A DNA stretch of 64,000 nt from Strigamia acuminata. Taxonomy: Eukaryota > Arthropoda > Chilopoda > Geophilomorpha > Linotaeniidae. The notes below the pieces were generated by a model. The model was not told where the DNA came from. It searched no databases and saw nothing but the letters and a program-made list of their open reading frames with translations. This document shows positions 54,356 to 64,000 of this stretch, in pieces. The translations under genes and the position numbers were made by a program. Where the stretch lies: positions 5,357,875-5,421,874 of the forward strand of contig OX442315.1 of assembly GCA_949358305.1 (NCBI GenBank), read 5' to 3'. Numbering within the stretch: the stretch's first letter is position 1; every line of letters starts with the position of its first letter.

Positions 54356-55514
54356 TGTGGTGACCCTGAAGTGTTTTTATTTGTATTCGAAATAAATTTG
54401 TCACCACTAAAGAAATTGTATATTTTGTTCTATTTTGGTTTGACACACGCCAAACCAAATTGCTTAATTAGGAGAGGAGAATTGTCCTTGTATATTCTCA
54501 CCCCTTTTTGGGGGAAAAAACCGAAGTGTGCCAAGCCTGCAGGTGCAGAATTGTCACACTTAAATAATTATTTAATATGGCACACGCCAAAAGTGTGACT
54601 TGAGAGCGGAAATCCCTCAGGCACACTTTACCCTCTTTTGGGCTAAAACATTACATCAGAGTGATGATGATGATGTAATACATCCTGTATTGCACCAAAA
54701 TCATCACTCTACGCACATTTCGTGCGCAGGACCAGAGAGTGCATAAAAGCCCCAAATTTTGGCGGCGAACTCACTCTCGACCACATCACCAACAAGAACA
54801 CAACATCACTGCTATGAAAAGGATTCAAAACCCAAGACTTCAAGTATTGATAGTGTTAGTTTGGTGAGTTGAGATTCATCTTTGCTGTTTCCACTGTATT
54901 GACGGTGGAACCAGCCTCATTTGCGCTTTGCGTGTAACCGCCATCGTCGGTTACCCGCACTTACACGAATCTCGGGTCACGCCCGAGAAAACCGCTCACT
55001 ACCGGTTATTGTGAGTCTCGTCTGACTTGTTCCGAGACTCATCGTTGCTGGCATAGCACCAACGTTTGCCCGTGAACCATCGTAGAGACTGTGGACCACC
55101 GTGAGCTTTCCTCCGGAGTCCGCAGTTGAAACCATCGAACGAGCGACGAAATTTGTATCGGCAAGTTCGTCTCGCCATTTTTGGTGTACGTGACAAACTC
55201 TGTTTGTCGCGCGCCAAAATAAAGCCTTTGTTTGCCGAGAGCATTGTCGCTCTCGTTATATTTCATTTCTATCTTCTTTCTACTTAATTTCTAGTCAAAT
55301 TATTAGAATTATTATTATTAGTATAATTGTAATTTCCACGAATAAAGTTACTTGTATTTTTATTACATTCAAACGGCAGTTTTCATTCCATTAAAATTAC
55401 CCCTAGACACTATTTTACAGGCACTAGAGTCTAAGTCCTATCAACGGCAGCTCAATTGCGGATCGACCAGTAAAGGTAAGTATTTTACAGGTCGAGAAAC
55501 CCGGAGTTGCAACA
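54356..55514 (+). repeat. 5' LTR of element B
   Basis: 1159 bp, from TGTGGTGACC to ...GTTGCAACA. Contains a TATA-like CATAAAAG (54743), the polyadenylation signal AATAAA near 55217, and a strong splice donor AAAG|GTAAGT at 55476. The minus-strand ORFs inside are not genes. Confidence 0.75.
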
Positions 55515-55516
55515 CT

Positions 55517-55534
55517 TGGGGGCCCGTCCGGGAT
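55517..55534 (+). promoter_or_regulatory. Primer-binding site, tRNA-Pro
   Basis: TGGGGGCCCGTCCGGGAT lies two bases after the LTR and differs at one position from the tRNA-Pro primer site known from murine leukaemia virus. Confidence 0.85.
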
Positions 55535-55627
55535 TTCCAATTGTTTAGATTCGTTAGTTAACTGTTTCCCGCCATTAGAAACTATCCTTTCTTTTTCTAT
55601 TTCTTTCTCTTTGTTTTTCTCAACAAA

Positions 55628-58501
55628 ATGGCTACGCCAGTTGCTGAGAAACGACCGCGAGGTCGCCCTGCCAAAAAACGGCAAGCTCTAGAAATAGAGC
55701 CATTACTTGAAGAGAGTGATTCTCCATCACTCAACAGTCAATCTGGACTGACTATTCAGATTGTGAGCGAAGGCTCAAAATCACAAAAAGATGAGCTCAA
55801 CGTCAGCATACAGCGAGCTGAGTCGCCGAGTGAATTTCACTCGCCGTCGACCTCGTCGTCACCAGCACACGGAGAAGAACGATTCGATTCTCCCGAGGAT
55901 GTTGAAATGGAACCTCCCGATTCTCCGCTGCGCTACACAATGATGGAAGCAATCACCAAGCAAGCAAAACTTGCAGGAATTGAAGTGACTGAAGACATGA
56001 CTGCTGAACAAATCTATCAAGCCATGGTAGATAAAAACAGTCATGATAAATACAATAAAAAGATTGCTGATGTTGAACAATCTAATGCTGAACTTAAAGA
56101 GCAAAATGCAACGCTCTTGAAACAACAAGCAAACAGTTTCGTCCGTATCTCGGAAATGGAAGTAAAGCTGGGAGCTTTTACAGCCAACCACGAGGAACAG
56201 CAGAAATCTCTTCAACGACTAGCTGAAGCTAAAAGAGATTTGGAAACTGCGAATCAAAATCTGAAAATTGCCAATACTGAATTAATTGCAGCAAATCTTA
56301 ATTCACAAGCTCGAGAGCGAGATGTTATAGCATCCCAGCAAATGTTAGATCAACGCTCCGCTGAACAAGAAGCTCGTGCTAAAAGATTAGCTGAACGAGA
56401 AAATGAAATATTTCTCGCACGGCAACGAGCTGTGATTAACGAAGGACAAAATACAAAAAATTTGTCCACTGCCGAACAATTACTAAAGGCAGATTTAACA
56501 GCACAAACACGTGAAAATGATATTTTACGTGCCGACCTGTTGAAAGTACAAGAAGAATTTGAAGAAGTGATGACTCACGTTCAGACTATTTGTACAGACG
56601 ATGTTTTTGTCAAACCTGACAAGAAATTAGCGAAAGGTGTTTCAAAATCACCTTCAACCATTAATCTACACTCGACTAACTCTAGAAATGGAAGTCAGTC
56701 TGGTTGTTCGAGCAGTGATGACTCACTGCATAGCATACGAAGTCAAAAGAAAAGAAAACGTCAGCCTGACCCACCTGACATGTTCTTACCTTCGACTTCA
56801 AAAAATCCCAAAACTTCTCAAAGTTTTGATCGATTTTTTAATAACAGTGATAAATTAATAGATCTGTTAGCTGCTAAAAACAGACAACGTGGAAACCCGC
56901 GTACAAATAGACAATCTTCAAATGAAAATAATAATTCATTTAAAAGAGGTTGTCACGAAGACATTCGTGACCCACCAAGGTATCGAGGCAATCCACCTGG
57001 CGGAGGACCACCAGATGGAGACGATCCTGGAGGAGGCGGAAACCACGGTTCCTCCAAAGATAATCAAAGTGGAAAAGGACCTCTGAATGGGAATCATAAA
57101 CCTCCAGACGACAATGATCCACCAGATCCAGATCCTCCATTTGATCCTGGTGACAGCTCTTCCACTTCTGAAGCTGAATCTTCAAGATCTCGCCCCAGAT
57201 CCAGACGTCAGCAACATCGTCGAACTGAAAGTGGAACTCAATCCAATCAGTTCTATACTAAAGAAGAAATTGATCGGCTCCTCCGAAAGACGAGCAAATC
57301 AATTGAGCAGAAAGACAAAATAGATGAAGTCATTCTGCAAAAGATAACTGAATATACGTCCGACAAATGGACGCATAGGACAATCGAAGAACGATTTATT
57401 CGATGGGATCGAATAACGCCACATGCGTTTAATGGTTCTTGGCTAGCAGGATCCAAATTTCTGGCCGAAATTTTGGAACTAGCAAGAATGCACGGTTTTG
57501 GATGCGAAGATGCGCTGACAAAACTAATACCAAAAGTTTTGCTTGATGAAGCAAAAGACTGGTTTACCAGAAGAAACTTTACAAAATGGGACGATTTTGT
57601 AAAACAATTCATGTACAGTTTCGGAGAATCCAGTGAAGACATTCGTCTACTCTGGAGGAATTTGAAACAATGTAAAGGAGAGAGTTTACGCGCCTATTTA
57701 TTACGCGCAGAAAACTTGTTAGCAAAAATGCCACATAAACTATGTGATGCTTCTGTTGACGACCAGTTCAGAGCCGGACTTACTGAACATTCTAATAACA
57801 TTCTAATGATGTCTAATGCTCCTGATCCTGGCAAGTTTTCAGAACTATCCAAATTTATGGAAGCTAATCAAATAAGATTAGATAAGAAATATAAAGCTTA
57901 TCTAACAAATGATGAGCGGACAGCGTACATGAAGCGAGAGAAAAAGCTCGCAGAACGCAATAAAGAAACCAGTCATGGCCTTTCTTTGCTACTTCCTCCA
58001 AGATATGATGATTTCTTAGAGGAAATGGAAAGTAAGAGTTCCAAAAAGGACTCTTCAAGGAAGGATTCAAAAAATCCTCACCCTGCACCTAAAATGTCGT
58101 CACATTTAACAAATGCAGAGGAAGACGCTGTTTCTGAAGAAGAAACAGAACAAGTAGAATCTGATAGTAAACCTACTGCTCTACTTGCAAAAAACAATCA
58201 GGTAGCTGGAAAATACAAGCCAGCTATGAAACCCAAAACGGTTTCATTCGACGCAAACAAGGTTAATACGAATAAAAATTCGAAATCAACTGCAGCGTCA
58301 CCAGAACGATCCAATCGTTCCCGTTCTGCTTCACCAGCAGCAACTAAGAAATCACCCGCCACAGACCCATGCAACATTTGCAAAAAGTTAGGTCATTGGC
58401 AAAATGATTGTCCTGACCAGACAAAAAGCAAGTCCGCCTCCACCGGTGAACTTGAAAGAGCTGTAAGAAATTTGGTTGAACTCCTCCGAAAAAACTTGTA
58501 G
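55628..58501 (+). CDS. Gag polyprotein of element B (957 aa)
   Basis: ATG to TAG, one open frame. Residues 9-18 are R-P-R-G-R-P-A-K-K-R, an AT-hook-like motif. About 100-340 is a long Gln/Glu/Ala-rich coiled coil. About 440-540 is rich in Pro, Gly and Asp (P-P-G-G-G-P-P-D-G-D-D), followed by an SR-rich stretch. About 570-790 matches the retrotransposon Gag capsid pattern (W-D-D-F-V-K-Q-F, then L-L-W-R-N-L-K-Q-C-K-G-E-S-L-R-A-Y). 915-928 is a zinc knuckle, C-N-I-C-K-K-L-G-H-W-Q-N-D-C. It is two to three times longer than most Ty3/gypsy Gags, because of the N-terminal half. Confidence 0.88.
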   Translation: MATPVAEKRPRGRPAKKRQALEIEPLLEESDSPSLNSQSGLTIQIVSEGSKSQKDELNVSIQRAESPSEFHSPSTSSSPAHGEERFDSPEDVEMEPPDSPLRYTMMEAITKQAKLAGIEVTEDMTAEQIYQAMVDKNSHDKYNKKIADVEQSNAELKEQNATLLKQQANSFVRISEMEVKLGAFTANHEEQQKSLQRLAEAKRDLETANQNLKIANTELIAANLNSQARERDVIASQQMLDQRSAEQEARAKRLAERENEIFLARQRAVINEGQNTKNLSTAEQLLKADLTAQTRENDILRADLLKVQEEFEEVMTHVQTICTDDVFVKPDKKLAKGVSKSPSTINLHSTNSRNGSQSGCSSSDDSLHSIRSQKKRKRQPDPPDMFLPSTSKNPKTSQSFDRFFNNSDKLIDLLAAKNRQRGNPRTNRQSSNENNNSFKRGCHEDIRDPPRYRGNPPGGGPPDGDDPGGGGNHGSSKDNQSGKGPLNGNHKPPDDNDPPDPDPPFDPGDSSSTSEAESSRSRPRSRRQQHRRTESGTQSNQFYTKEEIDRLLRKTSKSIEQKDKIDEVILQKITEYTSDKWTHRTIEERFIRWDRITPHAFNGSWLAGSKFLAEILELARMHGFGCEDALTKLIPKVLLDEAKDWFTRRNFTKWDDFVKQFMYSFGESSEDIRLLWRNLKQCKGESLRAYLLRAENLLAKMPHKLCDASVDDQFRAGLTEHSNNILMMSNAPDPGKFSELSKFMEANQIRLDKKYKAYLTNDERTAYMKREKKLAERNKETSHGLSLLLPPRYDDFLEEMESKSSKKDSSRKDSKNPHPAPKMSSHLTNAEEDAVSEEETEQVESDSKPTALLAKNNQVAGKYKPAMKPKTVSFDANKVNTNKNSKSTAASPERSNRSRSASPAATKKSPATDPCNICKKLGHWQNDCPDQTKSKSASTGELERAVRNLVELLRKNL
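58489..58495 (+). promoter_or_regulatory. Slippery heptamer for -1 frameshift (gag to pol)
   Basis: A-AAA-AAC, in the correct gag phase, six bases before the gag TAG. The -1 frame is open from here straight into pol (58522 onward), which has no ATG start. Confidence 0.8.
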
Positions 58502-61500
58502 ACGCAGATTCGCCTGGTCTAGTGAATACTGCGCCCTCGGAAAAGTCAGACCAAAATTTAAGGTTATCACCTAACACCAAGAAAAAACTAGAACCTCTAG
58601 TTTTTCCCGAATTTGATTTGTCTGGTTTGAAAGAAATTTCCAAATTAGACAAAATTGACGAAACATTTTTTAGAGAATTAGTCAATGAAGCTATTAAAGA
58701 AAATAGCCCTATTTCTGAATTTCCAATGAATATGAATTCAGAAAACAAAACAATTACAAGTCCGGAAATGGCCGAACTTGATGAATGTATTAAATTACTA
58801 GTAGCCACCACTCTGACAACAGATGAACTACTAGATGAACTACCATTGGAGCCTCCAATAGAAGCTCCAAAAGTTAGCAGAAAGTTTGAATGCAAAGTAG
58901 CTGGAATTCCAAACAGCTATGATTTGCCAATTTTAAAATTACAAACTTTAAAAGGACCCATTACAGGAATGTTAGACTCAGGTGCTAACAAAAGCTTTTT
59001 AGCACGCTCTGTAGTCAATTCCCTAGGCCTTGAAAAACATATTCGACCGATTGGACCAGATGTACGCATCACTACAGCAAGCGATGACGTCATCCCTGAT
59101 GGAACTCTCCATCTGTCTTTTCGATGTACACACGGTGTTCTTCGACACCCCTTCATTGTGATATCTAACAAATATCCCATGGTATTATTAGGCTGTGACA
59201 TTATGAAAAAATTAAAAATACAGCCTAACCCGACAACGATGTCGTGGAATTTTGTGGAACCAGTCAATAGTGACTTGCCGTACATTCCGCAAGCGGTGTT
59301 AGACCGCTATAACAAGAAAATAGAAGAGTCTGAATCAACTTTTGCAACATTTACAAAAGACAATTATGCATCTATTTTCCAAGCTAAAGTACACGAAGAA
59401 AACGTGGTACGGAAATTGGTCGATGAAGCCAATTTAGGTTTAGAGCAGACTCTAATGTTGGAGTCAGTGTTAAACAAACACAAAAGAATTTTTTCCAAGC
59501 AACGTGGAAAGACTCATCTTGTTCAACACGAGATACTCTGTAGAACTCGACACGGACAAGCCTATCCGTGTTCCCTTTAAAAGTAGTAACCCACAAAAAA
59601 GGGAAATCATTCGGCAACTTTGTCAAGACATGCTTGACAAAGGGATAGTCTCAAAAGCTGAAAGAGACTATAGTATGAGGACTGTCTTAGTCATGAGACC
59701 AGGAAGTGATCCTCGTCTATGTATTGATTTTCGACCAATCAATGCACATACCAAATATAACCCGCCCCAGATGCCAACCATCGAGGAAATTTTGCGCGAA
59801 GTCGGAAAATTTGAATGGGTTAGCACCATAGATCTAGCCAAAGGATATTGGCAGATCGAAGTTCGGTCTGAAGACAGACCGAAAACGGCTTTTTGGAGTC
59901 CTATAGGAAGGTTGATGTTCAACGTCATGCCTTTCGGACTCGTAAATGCACCAACTACTTTTCAAACACTAATTGAAAAGGTACTTGGTGACAGTTATAA
60001 AAAATTTGCATGGGCATATTTAGACGACATAGTCGTCGTTTCTAAAACATATGAAGAACATATGGACCATTTAGAACAAGTTTTTACAAAACTTGAAGAA
60101 GCAAATTTACATGTACATCCTGATAAAACGAAATTATGTCGGAAGGATTTAATATTCCTCGGATATCGTTTAGGGACACATGGACATAGCGTAGACCCTA
60201 AAGAAGTCGCCGCTATCAAAGAAATGCCTCATCCCACAAATTTGAAGAAACTGCAACGATTTTTGGGTATGGTGAATTTCTTTCACCGTTTGCTTAAAAA
60301 TTTAGCAACAATTTCAGAACCACTGAGACCGCTTCTGAAAAAAGACGCAGATTTTGATTGGACATCAGAGCATCAAAATGCTTTCGATGCAATCAAAGAT
60401 CTGCTTACAAATGCAGATACAATGGCATCACCAGATCTGTATGAGCCTTTTATCGTTCGTACAGATGCAAGTCGAAAAGGGCTAGGAGCTGCCCTTATGC
60501 AAAATCAAGAAATCAATGATGAGATCATTGAAGTACCCTGCGTGTATGCAAGTAGAAGCTTACAACCCGCAGAGAAAAATTATAGCGCTACGGAGCTAGA
60601 ATGCTTAGCCGTAGTGTGGGCTTTAAGAAAGTTTCGCCCATATTTAGAATGTACAACATTCACAGTGCAAACTGATCACCAAGCATTAAAATGGTTAATG
60701 CAACTAGATGATTCAGCAGGCAGATTGGCACGCTGGCAGATGGAATTAATGAGTTATTCCTTCGAAATTCAGTATATAAAGGGTCCGCTAAATGTTTTGG
60801 CCGACGCTTTATCTCGTGCACCAGTAAATGCACCTGAAAACCCTGAAGACGATGGAGACAATGATGATTTGTTGTCTTACTGTCCCACTCCTCATAGGAC
60901 ATGGAAAATTGGAAAAATGAATGAATTACCAGTTTCCAGTACTATAGATGAAGAAGATCAAAAAATGATTTCTTACTGGACAGAAATTTATGATCCCTCT
61001 GAAATTCCAGATGTGGAACTCAGAGCGATGATTTCAAAGAAATTTGAAATACCATCGTCAAATGTTTTAATAAAGGCATTTGCTGCTAAAGTGTCTAAAC
61101 ACTTAGAGTGCGAGCCACCAACTCGAAATGAGATAATAATTGCTCAAAAAGCTGACAAACACTGTCAGATAATACGCAATTATTTGCTAAACAAACAAAT
61201 TCCCAAAAATTTGAGCTCGAAGGCTCAAAAGAGAATTTTTTCACGAGAAGCAACTTCTTATTTAATTGAAGAAGATATGTTGCTACAATTTCACCCCACT
61301 ACAACAGATGAGTTGGGTGAAGACGGTCGTGCGCTGAAAGTCGTAGTGCCTAAAAATCTACGACACAAAATAATTTGGCTGATGCATGGACACCCATTAT
61401 CGGGACATCCAGGCATCACTCGGACGTTATATAGAGCCCGAAAAATTTATACCTGGATAGGTATGAAACGAGATATTGCTCGATTTATTCGACACTGCCA

Positions 61501-62849
61501 AGGGTGTCAGGCGTGCAAACCTCGAACAAAACGCCAAATTGAAGCAGCTCAAATAGGACCTTACGGACCATTTGACTGCCTGAGTGTTGATTTGTCAGGG
61601 CCAAAACCCCGAACTAAGAAAAACAACACTCATATTTGTGTTATTGTGGACATAGCAACACATTGGTCAGAATTATTCCCAATGGCCAATCCAACTGCTA
61701 AAAAAGTGGCAAACTGCATTTACCACTTATCCATGACACATGGATTTCCACGGAAAATTATTTCCGATAACGGACCACAATTCCGTTCAACCGTTTACAA
61801 AGAATTTTGTAAAAAGTTTGGAATGTCACCCGCTCCAACTTCAATATATCATCTACAAGCCAACCCTGTTGAGCGCGTAAATAGAGACATTAAATATTTA
61901 GTTTCGATTTACACAGCAGTGCACGATAGTTGGGACGAATATTTGCGTGAATTCGCATTTAGTTTACGCACCACTGTCACGAGAGGTCGAGACTTCTCGC
62001 CAGCTTTTCTCAATTTCTTCAGAGAATTGCGAGTACCCTGGGATCCACGAATTCCAGAAGGAATTTTAGTGGTGGATCCAGAAAATCCACACATATGTGC
62101 AGAAACTAGAAGCTATAATAGCCGACACGTATCAGCACATGATGTCTCATATTCTGGACATGAGACGGCGCGTAAATTTAAATAACGAAGATAAAAAATT
62201 CGTTGATTTCAGACAAAATGATTTAGTCTGGCGAGAGTCTCACGTACTCTCGAGTGCTGCAAAGACAATAGCAGCAGGAATTTCCCCAAAAAGGGACGGA
62301 CCATATGTAATAACTAAAATATTACAAGGTGGCGCCGTTGAACTGCGTCGACTCGCCGATAACAAAATTTATCCGGCCGTGCACAGTTCCAAACTAACGC
62401 CATATTTCCCAGTTTTTAACCAGGAAATTTGGCTGGAAGGGGAAGAAGTAGGTCAAAAGACCGAAAAAATTATTAATACTTTGGATGATGAAGAATTGTC
62501 CAAAATTCCGGTTGAAATCGCACCAACCGAAGAAACACGAAAATCCAAGTCGGCTGACGAAAATGAAAAAATACACGACCGACTTGAAAATATCAAAATT
62601 GGCGAAGACCTACAAAAAGAAATGTTTTTAGAAAAAGAAACATCAAAAAATAAACAAGACAACTCATCTGACACCGTCGACGACGAAGACTCAGATGACA
62701 ATCTAAATAAGTTAGATTGTTCGAGAAAGTCAAAGTACAATCTTCGACCCAGACGCTCACAAGTCAAAACTAGACTTTCCGTTTCATCTTTTGACTTGAC
62801 TAAAACCCGCGATCATCCCTATGACGTAGGGAATGATCCTCGACCATAG
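58493..62849 (+). CDS. Pol polyprotein of element B (PR-RT-RNaseH-IN), two frame breaks
   Basis: Segment 1 (to 59580): an acidic leader, then protease with M-L-D-S-G-A-N-K-S-F. Segment 2 (59504-62185): reverse transcriptase with the Y-L-D-D-I-V-V catalytic motif, RNase H (R-T-D-A-S, E-L-E-C-L-A, T-D-H-Q-A-L) and integrase with the H/C zinc motif (G-H-P-G...C-Q-G-C-Q-A-C) and Asp-Asp-Glu sites (S-V-D-L-S, S-D-N-G-P-Q-F, N-P-V-E-R-V-N-R). Segment 3 (62097-62849): the integrase C-terminus (G-P-Y-V-I-T-K-I) and an acidic tail. The frame changes near 59540 and 62097 without slippery motifs I can recognise, so they are probably damage. Confidence 0.85.
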
Positions 62850-62867
62850 AGTCGTAGTAGTAATTAG

Positions 62868-62875
62868 TGACGTCA
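62868..62875 (+). promoter_or_regulatory. CRE-like TGACGTCA
   Basis: A perfect palindromic TGACGTCA just after pol and about 130 bp before a 5'-UTR intron. It might belong to an internal promoter for the third ORF. Weak evidence. Confidence 0.3.
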
Positions 62876-63083
62876 TAAGACGGCACTAAAAAACAAGGAA
62901 GTTATTCCGAGAATCAGTTTTTATCACTTCTCGAAGTAACTTCAACGCAACCACATCGTGTCCGTTACGTTTACTCCAAACAAACCTGCAAAAAATCTGT
63001 GAGTAATATTTTCATTGGAAAATAATTATATTAGTCCCTTTCTGGACTAAAAAACACGTATAAATTTTACTTTCAGTAGTAAA

Positions 63084-64000
63084 ATGTCCGACGACACGTT
63101 GGAGATCGACGCTAACGAAGAGTTGGCCGAAGCGCAGGCCAACGGCGCCGAAAACGCAAATAACCCACCCGAACTTTCGTTACAAGCACGTGTAAGTTCT
63201 TAAAAAACGTTATTAAAAAGTGTTTCTTTCATAAACTCGAAGAAATTACGAGTTTCACGGAAAAAGACACTTTACAAATTTGAAAAATTCAAAGATGGCG
63301 CAGCCATCACGTGACTACGCCCGACGCCTCACAGCCAAAAAGAGGGCGTCACCATAGCAACCGACTCGCTTGCTTCAAGCGCGTCAGTTCAAACTGAAAA
63401 TACTATTTTATTCAGTATTACGAGAATAAAAAATATTCTCGAAACTAGATTAATTGTATTACTACAATTTGTCCTTGATGGACATAAAAATATTTACGTC
63501 TTGTAAATAGAAGATTATTTAATAAATAATTTCTTTTATAGATTGAGCGTGATCGAGAGACACCGTACGCTCTTCCCGATCATGTCCCCACGCAGAGCCC
63601 GTTTGCGTGGCGAGCAGCACTGCCACAGGAGATCGTTGAGCTCAAAGACGAGCACACCACGTGGTGGGAGCTGCGTCACACGTTCACCCGTGCGATAATA
63701 CGAAGGATGGGGACCAACCGACGTCTTAGAGACCACATGGACGTTCCCAATCGACACAACCTGAAGTGGCCAGTGTGGAGAGATCCGCCCGGTCCACTTC
63801 ACTCCAGAATGCTGGCAGCCCAGTATCCGCCCACAATACGCGAGCACAACGATTGTGCGAAGTACTATAAAAAGTACACGAATAAGTTCGATTTCGTGTA
63901 CAAGCTATTTCAAAAACTGGACTCCAACAAAGATCCAGTTGTGGATAAATATGTAAAATCCATAAAAGAGGGGAAACCTCAACTCCCCAGAAGCCAATAC
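63084..64000 (+). CDS. Third, spliced ORF of element B (partial)
   Basis: A leader intron (62999-63076, gtgagt...tttcag) precedes the ATG at 63084. Exon 1 (63084-63191) encodes 36 residues rich in Glu/Ala/Asn and ends CGT|gtaagt. A 350-bp intron follows. Exon 2 starts at 63542 after tttatag in phase and stays open to the window end (153 codons). It is rich in Arg, Trp and Pro (TPYALPDHVP, T-W-W-E-L-R-H, W-P-V-W-R-D-P-P-G-P-L-H-S-R). No signal peptide or membrane segment so far, so it is not obviously Env. No family recognised. The codon use and frame are clearly protein-coding. Confidence 0.65.

Larger units (their letters stand above)
54356..64000 (+). mobile_element. Ty3/gypsy retrotransposon B, 3' end outside the window
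   Basis: 5' LTR, tRNA-Pro primer site, gag, frameshift site, pol and a third spliced ORF, in that order. No second LTR is reached. It inserted into the integrase region of element A, with AAAAT (54351-54355) as the possible left duplication. Pol has two frame breaks, so this copy is probably inactive. Confidence 0.88.

Overview
The window is nuclear DNA of an invertebrate animal. The evidence is short spliceosomal introns with GT/AG borders, a TATA plus TCAGT initiator upstream of two gene copies, TRAF, BTB-BACK, RIOK1 and DDX39B-like sequences, and DEG/ENaC (pickpocket-like) channel genes. An arthropod or another ecdysozoan is plausible, but I cannot fix the phylum. The DNA is visibly AT-rich and crowded with non-autonomous DNA transposons. 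No prokaryotic or organellar signal was seen.

Layout. 0-2 kb: the 3' end of a TRAF-type MATH gene, an AT satellite, and the 5' exons of a TRAF-type zinc-finger gene. 3.2-36.2 kb: a large inverted duplication. The left arm (3.2-20.5 kb, minus strand) and the right arm (22.5-36.2 kb, plus strand) each carry one multi-exon DEG/ENaC gene. The roughly 2 kb at the apex holds an intronless BTB-BACK gene. 36.4-37.9 kb: an unrecognised, possibly secreted, minus-strand gene. 39.4-51.3 kb: a third, direct copy of the right arm. It is split by a 5.55 kb TIR element (39958-45512) carrying broken pieces of RIOK1 and DDX39B, and it is cut off after exon 9 by nested retrotransposons. 51.3-64 kb: a minus-strand Ty3/gypsy element truncated by a plus-strand Ty3/gypsy element that runs out of the window.

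The most interesting result is the structure of the channel gene. I could follow exons across about 10 kb (26147-36248) with matching splice phases. They encode two complete DEG/ENaC subunits in one chain: TM1, ectodomain, TM2, basic linker, TM1', ectodomain', TM2'. The TM2-linker-TM1' junction lies within one uninterrupted exon (32328-33138). The left arm keeps it open in the same frame (8348-9161). This looks like a natural channel concatemer. The left copy appears dead, because a MITE sits in exon 8 and the promoter region is missing. The right copy looks intact in every exon found. The third copy is intact through exon 9.

Most remaining sequence is transposon. Comparing the three paralogous copies gives empty sites for many insertions. 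These show target duplications of TA, TTAA, 3 bp, 5 bp or 8 bp, which make the element boundaries unusually well supported.
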